A stretch of 64,000 bases of DNA from Bradyrhizobium sp. BR13661 (GTDB taxonomy: Bacteria > Pseudomonadota > Alphaproteobacteria > Rhizobiales > Xanthobacteraceae): positions 124,001-188,000 of the forward strand of contig NZ_JARXWB010000015.1 in the NCBI RefSeq assembly GCF_029892425.1. Reading direction: 5' to 3'. Position 1 is the stretch's first letter; each line of letters opens with the position of its first letter. A program made the translations under genes and the position numbers. The notes below the pieces were generated by a model that did no database searches, had not been told where the DNA came from, and saw nothing but the letters and a program-made list of their open reading frames with translations. Shown here in pieces: positions 20,433 to 31,601 of this stretch.

Positions 20433-20602
20433 CACGTCGGGAGAGACCGGCTTCATTGCCGGCGCCGAAGGAGCAACCGCCCCGGAAACTCTCAGGCAAA
20501 AGGACCGCGTGGCTTTGACGACATCTGGAAAGAGGCGCCGACGGGCTTAAGGCCCGGACTGCGTCCGCCGACGGGATAATACTCTCAGGCACAGCGACAG
20601 AT
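20433..20602 (+). ncRNA. Tandem glycine riboswitch
   Basis: Two consecutive glycine aptamers lie in the leader of gcvT. The first (about 20433-20506) has GGGAGAGACC, the conserved GCCGAAGGAGCAACCGCCCC and CTCAGGCAAAAGGACCG. The second (about 20525-20602) has GGAAAGAGGCGCCG and the matching CTCAGGCACAGCGACAG. These are the hallmark core sequences of the class. Glycine binding is expected to turn on gcvT-gcvH-gcvP so that excess glycine is degraded. The linker between aptamers is short, as in known tandem examples. Confidence 0.93.
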
Positions 20603-20620
20603 GGGGCTTCGATGGGTTAC

Positions 20621-20643
20621 TTCCGGGGAATCATCCCCGGGAA
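20621..20643 (+). promoter_or_regulatory. Hairpin between riboswitch and gcvT ribosome-binding site
   Basis: TTCCGGGGA and TCCCCGGGAA form a stem around a four-base loop, 19 bases after aptamer 2 and just before the GAGGG that precedes the gcvT ATG at 20662. No T-run follows, so it fits a translational expression platform better than an attenuator. The switching partner was not worked out. Confidence 0.5.
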
Positions 20644-20661
20644 CCGCCGAGGGCCCCTGTA

Positions 20662-21810
20662 ATGTCCGTGCGTGACGATAAAGATTCCCTGAAACGTACC
20701 CCTCTCTACGACCTGCACGTGTCGCTTGGCGGCAAGATGGTGCCGTTCGCGGGCTACGACATGCCCGTGCAGTACCCTGCGGGCGTGCTGAAAGAGCATC
20801 TTCATACTCGCATCCAAGCCGGCCTGTTCGACGTCTCCCATATGGGCCAGCTCGCGCTCCGGCCGAAGTCGGGGAGGATCGAGGACGCCGCCCGCGCGCT
20901 GGAGCGGCTGGTGCCGCAGGATATCGTGGCGATCGCGCCGGGACGGCAGCGCTACGCCCAGTTCACCAATGAAGATGGCGGGATCCTCGATGATCTCATG
21001 GTCGCCAATTTCGGCGATCACCTGTTTCTCGTGGTCAATGCCGCCTGCAAGGCTGAGGACGAAGCGCATCTGCGCGCACATCTCTCCGACACCTGCGTCA
21101 TCGATTCGCTCGCTGATCGCGCGCTGATCGCATTACAGGGCCCGAAGGCCGAGGCAGCACTGGCGAAATTATGTGCAGAAGCGCCGTCCATGAAGTTCAT
21201 GGATGCCGGCCCGCACAGGGTTGCCGGCCTCGCCTGCTTCGTCTCGCGCTCGGGCTACACCGGCGAGGACGGTTTTGAAATCTCTGTTCCCGCTGCGGAC
21301 ACCGAGCGTCTTTCGAAGACGCTGCTCGAAAACCCCGACGTCATGCCGATCGGTCTTGGCGCCCGCGACAGTTTGCGGCTGGAAGCGGGCCTCTGTCTCT
21401 ACGGCCACGACATCGACACCGGGACCACGCCGGTCGAGGCCGCGCTGGAATGGTCGGTGCAGAAGAGCCGCCGCACCGGCGGCGCCCGCGCCGGCGGTTT
21501 TCCCGGTGCCGAAAAAATTCTCGCTCACTTCGATCACGGCGCATCCCGCCGCCGCGTCGGCCTGCGCGCTGAAGGCCGCGCACCGGTGCGCGAGGGCGCG
21601 CTGCTGTTTGCGGACGCGACGGCTGGCGAGCCGATCGGAAAGGTCACCTCGGGCGGCTTCGGCCCGAGCCTGAATGCGCCTGTCGCGATGGGCTACGTGC
21701 CCACTGCCTTGAGCGCGCTCGACACAAAACTGTTTGCGGAAGTGCGCGGGCAACGCCTGCCCCTCACCGTCGCCGCCATGCCCTTCGTGAAGAACACCTA
21801 CAAACGCTGA
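20662..21810 (+). CDS. gcvT: Glycine cleavage system T protein (aminomethyltransferase)
   Basis: A 382-residue protein that transfers the methylene of glycine from the lipoyl arm of GcvH to tetrahydrofolate, releasing ammonia. It has TPLYDLHVSLGGKMVPFAGY at the start, GLFDVSHMGQ, and the folate-site region RSGYTGEDGFEIS and RDSLRLEAGLCLYGHD. GAGGG lies ten bases before the ATG. It is the first gene of the gcvTHP operon, eleven bases before gcvH, and is controlled by the riboswitch upstream. Confidence 0.96.
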   Translation: MSVRDDKDSLKRTPLYDLHVSLGGKMVPFAGYDMPVQYPAGVLKEHLHTRIQAGLFDVSHMGQLALRPKSGRIEDAARALERLVPQDIVAIAPGRQRYAQFTNEDGGILDDLMVANFGDHLFLVVNAACKAEDEAHLRAHLSDTCVIDSLADRALIALQGPKAEAALAKLCAEAPSMKFMDAGPHRVAGLACFVSRSGYTGEDGFEISVPAADTERLSKTLLENPDVMPIGLGARDSLRLEAGLCLYGHDIDTGTTPVEAALEWSVQKSRRTGGARAGGFPGAEKILAHFDHGASRRRVGLRAEGRAPVREGALLFADATAGEPIGKVTSGGFGPSLNAPVAMGYVPTALSALDTKLFAEVRGQRLPLTVAAMPFVKNTYKR

Positions 21811-21821
21811 GGACTGAGACA

Positions 21822-22190
21822 ATGACCACGACGCTGTACACCTCCGACCATGAATGGCTCGCGATCGACGGCGATGTCGCCACGGTCGGCATCACCGATT
21901 ACGCGCAGTCGCAGCTCGGCGACGTCGTGTTCGTCGAACTGCCGAAGGTCGGCCGCACCCTGAAGAAGGCGGAAGCTGCCGCCGTCGTGGAATCGGTGAA
22001 GGCCGCCTCCGACGTCTACGCGCCGATCTCCGGCGAAGTGCTCGAGACCAACGATGCGCTTGCCGCCGAGCCTGCACTGGTGAACTCGGACGCGCAAGCC
22101 GCGGCCTGGTTCTTCAAGATGAAAATTGCCGACAAGAGCGAGCTTGGCGGCCTCATGGATGAAGCCGCCTACAAGGCACATACGGCGTGA
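21822..22190 (+). CDS. gcvH: Glycine cleavage system H protein
   Basis: A 122-residue lipoyl carrier protein that shuttles the aminomethyl group between GcvP, GcvT and the Lpd protein. It has YTSDHEWLAIDGDVATVGIT and the lipoylation site VVESVKAASD, in which the lysine receives the lipoyl group. The C-terminus SELGGLMDEAAYKAH is typical. Its stop codon overlaps a possible GTG start of gcvP, but a better gcvP start lies downstream. Confidence 0.96.
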   Translation: MTTTLYTSDHEWLAIDGDVATVGITDYAQSQLGDVVFVELPKVGRTLKKAEAAAVVESVKAASDVYAPISGEVLETNDALAAEPALVNSDAQAAAWFFKMKIADKSELGGLMDEAAYKAHTA

Positions 22191-22207
22191 AGACGATGGA
22201 GCAAGCG

Positions 22208-25075
<2,868 letters not shown>

Positions 25076-25092
25076 GACGCGGCGGGGGCTTC

Positions 25093-25232
25093 GTAGGGTG
25101 GGTTAGCGGGCAGCCGCGCGAAGCGCAGTCCGCTCGCGTAACCCACCACTTCTGCTTCGACGGAGACGAACAGAGGTGGGTTACGCCCGGGCGAACTGCG
25201 CTTTGAGCGGTCGCAGGGCTAACCCACCCTAC
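25093..25232. repeat. MITE-like inverted repeat after gcvP
   Basis: GTAGGGTGGGTTA at 25093 is mirrored by TAACCCACCCTAC ending at 25232, with further internal GTAACCCACC and GGTGGGTTAC pairs. It is an intergenic element of the kind frequent in Bradyrhizobium. A partial, diverged copy is at about 26157-26249. Confidence 0.8.
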
Positions 25233-25302
25233 GGTCTTGTTCGCGGCATGTGAGGACTACCATGGGTATCCCCTCCCTCGAACACACGCCGCGATGTAGA
25301 AA

Positions 25303-25953
25303 TCAAAAATCAAGCCGGCCATAGAGCTCGTCGAAAGGTACGCACACGTGCTCACGGTAGGCGGACCTCGATTGCAGCCGCTCATACCAGCGCTCGACAT
25401 TCGGCAAGTTGGGGCGCGGAAGGTCGAGATTGAGGTAGCGGTAGAGATGGGTCCCGATCGGAATATCGGCGAGTGACAGGCGGTCTCCCAGCATGAAAGA
25501 CCTGCCTTTCAACTGATGGTCGACGTGCTTCAGATAACGACTGGTTTGTTCCAGAGCTTTGTCGACCGCAGCCAGATTGCGCTGCGCTTCGGGCGTCCTG
25601 TACCAGCCCCAAAATACGCCAACGAGGAATGCTGGCTGCAACGCGGTTTGCGACCAGTCCATCCATTGATCCGCCTTCGCGCGCTCAGCCTGATTCGTCG
25701 GCCAGAACGACGTTTCGGAAGAATATTTGGCCGCAAGATACCTCAAGATGGCGTACGACTCCCAGACGACGACGCCAGAGTCATCAATCACGGGAACGCG
25801 GCCATGCGGGTTCATGGCCAGGAATTCGGCCGTATCGAGACCCCCGAACGAGCCGCCCAGTTCGACATGCTTGTGCGCGATGCCGAGTTCACCGACCAGC
25901 CACATAACCTTCTGCAAGTTGAATGACGATTTACGTCCGTAAACGGTGAGCAT
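25303..25953 (-). CDS. Glutathione S-transferase family protein
   Basis: A 216-residue cytosolic protein. Residues 1-80 form the thioredoxin-like N-domain (MLTVYGRKSSFNLQKVMWL, with a Ser in the position that activates glutathione, and the cis-Pro region GRVPVIDD followed by ESYAILRYLA). An all-helical C-domain follows, with FMLGDRLSLADIPIG. The substrate is unknown. The gene is framed by the two direct-repeat copies and faces gcvP, so it looks like an insertion, or like a remnant of a rearrangement, between gcvP and the DUF1835-like genes. Confidence 0.88.
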   Translation of the reverse strand: MLTVYGRKSSFNLQKVMWLVGELGIAHKHVELGGSFGGLDTAEFLAMNPHGRVPVIDDSGVVVWESYAILRYLAAKYSSETSFWPTNQAERAKADQWMDWSQTALQPAFLVGVFWGWYRTPEAQRNLAAVDKALEQTSRYLKHVDHQLKGRSFMLGDRLSLADIPIGTHLYRYLNLDLPRPNLPNVERWYERLQSRSAYREHVCVPFDELYGRLDF

Positions 25954-26049
25954 TTGGCGTAGACATCAGTGGAGACATCGCCCTAGAGAGCGGAAGTAAG
26001 CAGAAATGAATTGACGCCACAAGTTGCAACAGCTCCGTGGTCTCCTTTG

Positions 26050-26249
26050 CCCGATGGCCGCCTCGACAACGTCCATGGCGATCGCAATCTCGTGTGCTCC
26101 TGCCCGCCGGTGAGCGATTACACGCAAGCCGCGGAGTAAGCCGCGGGCGGCGGTCGCGTAGGGGTTAGCAGGCGGCCGCGCAAAGCGCAGTCCGCTCGCG
26201 TAACCCACCGCTTCTATTTCCGCGGTGACGAACAGAGGTGGGTTACGCC
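26050..26249. repeat. Direct repeat, copy 2
   Basis: About 200 bases homologous to 24985-25187. The right end coincides with the end of the truncated DUF1835-like reading frame, whose last two codons and stop lie inside the repeat. Confidence 0.88.
26053..26139 (+). pseudogene. Duplicated 3' end of gcvP
   Basis: A stretch of 28 codons and a TAA reading DGRLDNVHGDRNLVCSCPPV and then SDYTQAAE. It differs from the end of gcvP by only a few residues, and the frame is intact. There is no start codon or upstream part of gcvP, so it is a non-functional fragment. Several differences from copy 1 are synonymous, which suggests it diverged while under coding constraint, for example in another strain, before it arrived here. 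Confidence 0.85.
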
Positions 26250-26581
26250 GAGCGGTTTTGCGCTTCGCGCCAGAGCAAAAGCAAATGCGCATTTGGCTCT
26301 TGCTTGATCCACAATTCGATCGAGTCGTATTCCACGGAAAATTCGATCAAGCCGCGGTCCTTCACATCAGATTTTTCGAGTCGCCAGGGCGGCGTATCGT
26401 CGAGCCAGTGAAGGCCTCGAGGCTGCGTCGTACGCGGCGCGAAGAACGCGTCGAGCTCCGCATCCGATGGCAATTGTCCCCAAACGAGCCGGCGCTCGAT
26501 CGCAATCACGAGGTCGGCGATGCCCGCTCGTTGAATGGCGCCGGCGATGGACGAGTCTGTCGTGACAATGAGCCGTGTCAT
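26243..26581 (-). pseudogene. Truncated DUF1835-like protein
   Basis: A frame of 112 residues that aligns with the first ~108 residues of the next upstream gene: MTRLIVTTDSS against KRLILTSAAG, and FSVEYDSIELWIKQEP...LLLW against FCERYDEIELWFDPSP...LIWL. It ends abruptly at the edge of direct-repeat copy 2, about two thirds of the protein being missing. It therefore looks like a tandem paralogue cut off by the rearrangement. It might still be expressed as a short protein, since the frame is open and its ATG lies ten bases after the upstream gene's stop. Confidence 0.65.
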
Positions 26582-26591
26582 GCCCGAGGTC

Positions 26592-27575
26592 TCAAGGTTT
26601 CGTCAAAGCAGCGCCGTAGCACCACAGCCGGTCGTTGGTCAGATGCGTGCCGCCCCACCAGCGATCGATCGGATTGTGGCGACTGAAATCTTCCTGATGA
26701 GCCAGGACAGCCTTGCCGAACTCCGTCAACGACAGCCGGCTGCGGAGATAGACCTCGTGCCGGGCTCCCAGATTCTTGGGGTCGATTGTGCGTAGTTCCT
26801 CGCCCAAACCCGCCACTGCTGGCCTGGGGCCGAGTGCGAGCCCCTCCAGCAGCGAACCCAAATCGAATTCGCCAAACACAAACGTGCACCGCAGCGAGCG
26901 CAGATGAAACAGAGAGTTCGTATTTGCGAATCCTCTGGAAAGTAGCTCGAGGAGTCGCATCTCGGTCGCACCAAGACCCGTCGAGGGTGACGGTAGCTCT
27001 GCCAGCAGCTCTTGCCATGCCGGTCGCAGCATCAACAAGGCGCTCAGATCGCTGTGAAGTAGATTGACGCAGGCCTCTGGCGTGGGCGCGCGATACGCCC
27101 GCCACGCCATTCTGGCGGTCTCGAGTTCACCGGCCTGAACATCCACCATACGAATATGCGACGTCGAGCCTTTGGAGACTTTGTCTCTCACATCAAATAA
27201 ATCGAATGCGAGCAAGCGCAGCCTGAGTTTTTTCAGCAGCTGGGGGCATGAGGCGAGATAGTCGCGTAGCCAGATCAGCTGCAGTTGATCGCCTGGGCTC
27301 GGGTCGAACCAAAGCTCGATCTCGTCATAGCGCTCGCAAAAATCGGCGAAGGGCAGTTTCCTGAGTTCCTTGAACTTGGGGGGCCAGATCGTACCCCAGT
27401 CCGACCAGTGATCGCCCGGCCTGAGCATCCCCTGCGCCCCGAAATAGGCTGCGAGATAGTCGGGCGAAGGCAACGGCCCGGACGTGAAACGAAAAAAGAA
27501 GAGAACGACAATCTCGGCAAGCTTCGATTTGGCGAGATCGGCGCCGGCCGCACTGGTCAAGATCAGACGCTTCAT
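26592..27575 (-). CDS. DUF1835-like conserved hypothetical protein
   Basis: A 327-residue soluble protein. Its N-terminal part (KRLILTSAAGADLAKSKLAE, then a short strand and GPLPSPDYLAAYFG) resembles DUF1835, a nucleotide-binding-like fold, and the C-terminal half (LGATEMRLLELLSRG, SLTEFGKAVLAHQEDF) resembles the helical region that usually follows it. The end RWWGGTHLTNDRLWCYG is the conserved end of the family. Function unknown. ATG at 27575 is preferred to a GTG one codon earlier. It lies downstream of recA but beyond a strong terminator, with its own truncated duplicate after it. Confidence 0.7.
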   Translation of the reverse strand: MKRLILTSAAGADLAKSKLAEIVVLFFFRFTSGPLPSPDYLAAYFGAQGMLRPGDHWSDWGTIWPPKFKELRKLPFADFCERYDEIELWFDPSPGDQLQLIWLRDYLASCPQLLKKLRLRLLAFDLFDVRDKVSKGSTSHIRMVDVQAGELETARMAWRAYRAPTPEACVNLLHSDLSALLMLRPAWQELLAELPSPSTGLGATEMRLLELLSRGFANTNSLFHLRSLRCTFVFGEFDLGSLLEGLALGPRPAVAGLGEELRTIDPKNLGARHEVYLRSRLSLTEFGKAVLAHQEDFSRHNPIDRWWGGTHLTNDRLWCYGAALTKP

Positions 27576-27601
27576 CACGCCACCCGATCACCACAACGCG
27601 C

Positions 27602-27651
27602 AAAAAGAAACGGGCACTGACGACGTCGGCAACTCAACGTCATCAGCGCCC
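27602..27651 (-). terminator. Rho-independent terminator after recA
   Basis: Read on the minus strand, a stem of about 15 bp (GGGCGCTGATGACGT with ACGTCGTCAGTGCCC) is followed by GTTTCTTTTT. It ends the recA transcript 29 bases after the stop. Confidence 0.88.
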
Positions 27652-27679
27652 GCTCCTCGCGAAAATCTTTACTCGAGGC

Positions 27680-28768
<1,089 letters not shown>

Positions 28769-28839
28769 TGGGTCGTGCTCCTTATGGCGAGGATTCGGGT
28801 GCGGGACAAACGATTGCGCGGCGGGTCGTCGATAAAAAC

Positions 28840-28875
28840 AATGTACACTATTTGTTCTCAGTTCGCAATATGTTC
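28840..28875 (-). promoter_or_regulatory. recA promoter with LexA (SOS) box
   Basis: On the minus strand GAAC-ATATTGC-GAAC (28875 to 28861) is a perfect alphaproteobacterial LexA box. The -35 hexamer TTGCGA lies inside it, and 17 bases later comes the -10 hexamer TACATT (28845-28840). Bound LexA would block RNA polymerase directly. Confidence 0.88.
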
Positions 28876-28958
28876 TTTTGTGGAATTTGGCGCTGTCGGG
28901 CAATCCCTTCCCTGAAATTGGCTCTGCCCTTGGCGACCAGAGCGTGTATCTTTGAGAG

Positions 28959-29093
28959 ATGATTATTATTCAGACAGGGCGCGCCAGGCGGTTCCGCGAG
29001 TACACGATCACACTGGCGATTCTCGACGCCCTGTCAGGGGCGATCGGAGTCCTTCTGACACTGCATTGGTACGTGACGCCACCCAAGAAGTGA
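28959..29093 (+). CDS. Putative small membrane protein (44 residues)
   Basis: An open frame MIIIQTGRARRFREYTITLA and on, ending WYVTPPKK. After a basic N-terminal segment comes one hydrophobic helix of about 22 residues (LAILDALSGAIGVLLTLHW). A weak GAGAG precedes the ATG. It is divergent from recA and could share the SOS-controlled region, but expression is not supported by anything else. Confidence 0.4.
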   Translation: MIIIQTGRARRFREYTITLAILDALSGAIGVLLTLHWYVTPPKK

Positions 29094-29099
29094 GACGCC

Positions 29100-29279
29100 T
29101 CAATTGGCGGAGGCCGGCCTCTTCGCATCCCCGAGAATCAGCAGCGCCACAGGCGCCAGCGGACCGACCGCGGCGGCGATCCACAACCACCTCCCCGGCG
29201 ACCTGTTGCGCTCGCGCGCCATCGCGCCTGCGAGCGGGATCGATCCAATCGAGACGATGACGAACAGCCAGAAACCCAT
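29100..29279 (-). CDS. Small hypothetical membrane protein
   Basis: A 59-residue protein, MGFWLFVIVSIGSIPLAGAM, with two hydrophobic helices (2-20 and about 33-52) and the basic loop ARERNRSPGRW between them. GGAG with six-base spacing supports the ATG at 29279. It is convergent with the 44-residue frame at 28959, with a gap of six bases. Function unknown. The 253 bases upstream (29280-29532) show nothing else. Confidence 0.55.
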   Translation of the reverse strand: MGFWLFVIVSIGSIPLAGAMARERNRSPGRWLWIAAAVGPLAPVALLILGDAKRPASAN

Positions 29280-29532
29280 GGCCATCTCCCGTGCGACACA
29301 GGACGATAGCATGGGACGCAGCCGCCTCGCCTTCCCTCCGCACATCGTGAGGCGCGCTTTTTCCGCTGCAGCCGATGCGCATCAAGGACGCGCGACCATC
29401 GTTCGCCGATGCATGGTTCCCCGATGCTTGCCGGACGAGATCCGGGCGCCTCAGGCGGCCCCAGGGAAAATAAAATGCAAAACAAGCACTTGCCTACTGT
29501 GCATGGGGTTGTTTTCGCGTTTGGGCGTGCCG

Positions 29533-29622
29533 CTACATCAGCGCCAGCAGCACGACCCCGATCACCAACACCACGAAGCCAGCCGCCGTCGCGGCGGCAA
29601 ATGACCGCTCTACCTTGTCCAT
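29533..29622 (-). CDS. Putative 29-residue membrane peptide
   Basis: MDKVERSFAAATAAGFVVLV followed by IGVVLLALM: a charged N-terminus and a single hydrophobic helix. Such tiny one-helix proteins are common and poorly annotated in rhizobia. The upstream GGTGG is a weak ribosome-binding site. Confidence 0.35.
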   Translation of the reverse strand: MDKVERSFAAATAAGFVVLVIGVVLLALM

Positions 29623-29650
29623 GATGCCACCCCGCGATCGGCGCGCCTTG

Positions 29651-29695
29651 TATCCCCCAAGGCTTCTATCCCGAAGGCTTCTGTCCCCAAGGCTT
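29651..29695. repeat. Imperfect tandem repeat, three units of 15 bp
   Basis: Units of the form TCCCCAAGGCTTCT, with one or two changes, occur three times in a row. The repeat is intergenic. Confidence 0.6.
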
Positions 29696-29842
29696 CGCCG
29701 TGCCCGCAAAGTGTCGCCAAGTGTTGTGTCTGAAGTTGTGCGGGGGGATGTCTGAATTGGGACGGCAGCGCGGTTCTCGATGTTGCCGCAAGCCTCGCAC
29801 AAGTTCGCGTAAGGCGCCTGTAAGCCGGATGCTCTAGCGTCG

Positions 29843-29917
29843 CGCCTGCCTGGTGGACCAACACCGGGCCTCCATACCCAGTCAACCCCGCTCTGCCCGA
29901 GCGGGGTTTTCTGTTTT
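29843..29917 (+). ncRNA. Putative trans-acting small RNA 1
   Basis: About 75 bases with the build of a trans-encoded sRNA. A 5' hairpin (CCTGGTG, six-base loop, CACCGGG) is followed by an unpaired GCCTCCATACC, whose CCTCC is complementary to Shine-Dalgarno sequences, and by a Rho-independent terminator (CCCCGCTC, TGCCC, GAGCGGGG, then TTTTCTGTTTT). A homologous unit follows about 160 bases later. The upstream GTAAGCCG and CTAGCGTC are shared at the same spacing in both units and probably mark the promoter. The exact 5' end is a guess. Confidence 0.6.
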
Positions 29918-30005
29918 CGGCCGCGGCCCGGGCCGGATCTCCACACGATCCGATCCCGACCGATCCGTCGTGTCAGGTTGTCGTAAGCCGAGGGGGCTAC
30001 GGTCA

Positions 30006-30090
30006 TCCCGCTATGGTGTTGCAGCCCAGCACCTCAGCCTCCAATAACCTCTTGCCCCGCCCGGCTCTCCCCTGGCGGGGTTTTTCTTTC
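30006..30090 (+). ncRNA. Putative trans-acting small RNA 2
   Basis: Second unit with the same design: 5' hairpin GGTGTTG-CAGCC-CAGCACC (30015-30033), unpaired GCCTCCAATAACC with the anti-Shine-Dalgarno CCTCC at 30038-30042, and a terminator (CCCCGCC with GGCGGGG, then TTTTTCTTTC). The upstream GTAAGCCG and CTACGGTC match those of unit 1 at identical distance from the hairpin. Tandem sRNAs with such loops recall the AbcR (alpha-r15) and alpha-r14 families of rhizobia, but assignment to one of them is not made. Confidence 0.6.
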
Positions 30091-30371
30091 CGCGACGCGG
30101 ATGCGCACATCGTCAGTGCCGCAAGTTCGCCAGCCGTGCCGCAGTGTTCGCAGGCTCCGTGGTTCTCCCGTCATGAACGGAGTTCCTGGCCAGGGCAGCC
30201 ACCCGGCACGCACATCCACTTTCGGAATCGGATTTCGCTTGTTTCGAACTGCGCGCGATTGCTGAATTCCGATGAACTATCCTCGACTTAACAGCAATTT
30301 TTGCTTGTCGATGGAATAATACGACGCCCAACATGTTTCCGGACATGGCAAGGTGAATCGTGGAGGTCACC

Positions 30372-30560
30372 ATGAATCACAGGGGCGTTGAGTTCACGGT
30401 TGCAAAGACGTCGATCCCCGGCATCTGGCAGTGGCAGTTCCGGATCGGCGACGAAACCAAGACCGGCAAGACCGAGACGAAGATCGACCTTCTGGCGATC
30501 CGTCGCGTGCAATTGCGCATCGATCGGGAATTGAAGGCCATCGGGCGCAAGACGGCCTGA
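30372..30560 (+). CDS. Small conserved hypothetical protein
   Basis: A 62-residue soluble protein: MNHRGVEFTVAKTSIPGIWQ, a WQF..G strand pair, and a basic C-terminal helix (RRVQLRIDRELKAIGRK). GGAGG six bases before the ATG at 30372 gives a strong start. It resembles small beta-strand plus helix proteins common in Bradyrhizobium, function unknown. No signal peptide or membrane segment. The 281 bases upstream of it (from 30091) hold no other gene. Confidence 0.65.
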   Translation: MNHRGVEFTVAKTSIPGIWQWQFRIGDETKTGKTETKIDLLAIRRVQLRIDRELKAIGRKTA

Positions 30561-30617
30561 CACAACGGCCTAACAAGGCCGCCTGACTCGGGCCCGCTCG
30601 AGACGCCGGACCGAGAG

Positions 30618-30872
30618 CTAGTCGGCGGTGGGCAACCGCCGCATGGTGAATTCGATGTCGCCATCCGGCAATTCGCGCCAGGTCTCGACTTCGCTCATGT
30701 AGCCGGCCTTCGGATAGCGCGCGAAAAAGGCTTGGGCCCTTGCCCGGGCCGCGGCCCGCGGCAGGGTGAAGCTCTCGCGCAGATAGCCGTCGGCGGCCCT
30801 GGCGCCGGATCCAGCGGCCGGCTTGCGCCGGCGCGCCATCCGCTCGGCGAGGTCCCGCGGGCGATCCGCCAT
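30618..30872 (-). CDS. Small hypothetical protein
   Basis: An 84-residue basic protein starting MADRPRDLAERMARRRKPAA, with a GGAGG six bases upstream that decides the start. The central part is an Arg/Ala-rich helix (LPRAAARARAQAFFARYPK), and the end is VETWRELPDGDIEFTMRRLP. No known domain. It is convergent with the 62-residue gene at 30372. Confidence 0.6.
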   Translation of the reverse strand: MADRPRDLAERMARRRKPAAGSGARAADGYLRESFTLPRAAARARAQAFFARYPKAGYMSEVETWRELPDGDIEFTMRRLPTAD

Positions 30873-30969
30873 ATCCTGCCTCCTCAACGCAACACTGCGA
30901 GGGAATGTAGGATCCATATCCGGCGAAGGGGAGTCCTGTCGGAGGCATCACGCACCTCCGGACCAGGCG

Positions 30970-31284
30970 TCAATTGGCGGCGGTACCGGCCGTGCCAGCC
31001 GTGCCAGCCCTGGGCTTCTTGGGCGCGCCGGAGGCGGCCGCGGCTTTCGGCGCGGGCTGCTTGGGCGGGTCGGCGCGCAATCCGCCCCAGGGATCGTTGG
31101 CCGCCTTGGCGTCCGGAATCTTCTTCAACGTATCCTTGTAGGCCTTTTCGCGCGCGGCATCGGCGGCCTTCTCGTCTTCGGTCTTGGAAGGCCCATCCGC
31201 CATCAGATTGATATGGGGCGATTCCTGCGCGAAGGCCGGTCCGGCCAGCACCGTCAGCACCGCGGCCATACGAAAAAGCTTCAT
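30970..31284 (-). CDS. Small secreted protein, DPWGGLR type
   Basis: A 104-residue protein with a signal peptide (MKLFRMAAVLTVLAGPAFAQ). The mature part is charged, has the motif REKAYKDTLKKIPDAKAAND and then PWGGLR, and ends in a Pro/Ala/Lys/Thr-rich tail with GTAGTAGTA repeats. A GGAG supports the ATG at 31284. A paralogue with the same motif is at 35023-35259, in front of the PQQ dehydrogenase. Function unknown. Confidence 0.65.
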   Translation of the reverse strand: MKLFRMAAVLTVLAGPAFAQESPHINLMADGPSKTEDEKAADAAREKAYKDTLKKIPDAKAANDPWGGLRADPPKQPAPKAAAASGAPKKPRAGTAGTAGTAAN

Positions 31285-31335
31285 CACTCACTCCTCGATT
31301 TCATCGATAGCCGCGCCGGGCGCAGCTTCGGCCCG

Positions 31336-31470
31336 CTAGAGCCGATCCGATCTGCACGATTTCGGCCCTTGCAACCAGTCGTCCCAGATCGGGCCGCACC
31401 TGGTGCAACCGCCCAGCGCCAGACCGAGCGCGGCCAGGCAAAAGACCAGGACACATCGACGCAACATCAT
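31336..31470 (-). CDS. Small lipoprotein
   Basis: About 44 residues: MMLRRCVLVFCLAALGLALG with a lipobox LGGC, then CTRCGPIWDDWLQGPKSC. After cleavage only about 23 residues remain, with a CxxC and another Cys. A second ATG lies three bases downstream. The short length and unrecognised sequence leave function open; similar tiny lipoproteins ending in WDDWLQ..KSC occur in Bradyrhizobium. Confidence 0.5.
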   Translation of the reverse strand: MMLRRCVLVFCLAALGLALGGCTRCGPIWDDWLQGPKSCRSDRL

Positions 31471-31601
31471 CCACCCGTTCCCAAGCGTGGCATCATATCG
31501 GGCCAAGTCAGGCATTTTCAAGCCGACGGCCCAGTGACTTTGCCGCCCCCAAGCCGGCAGAATGGGTGACACATCCGGCAACACGGGAGGGAACGACAGC
31601 A

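Noticed and set aside
25093..26249. GST gene between direct repeats as a composite transposon
   Set aside because: The repeats hold no transposase or IS ends; they are a gcvP tail plus an intergenic palindrome, which fits homologous recombination better.
28769..28903. N-terminal extension of RecA by 45 residues
   Set aside because: It would include the -10 element and overlap the LexA-controlled promoter; the start at 28768 has its own GGAG and matches RecA.
29651..29695. Short regular repeat as possible CRISPR
   Set aside because: Units are 15 bp and contiguous with no unique spacers and no cas gene. No CRISPR array is seen in the window.
29610..29885. Minus-strand open frame over the first small RNA
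   Set aside because: No ribosome-binding site or domain, and the strand opposite has a better-supported hairpin, loop and terminator layout.
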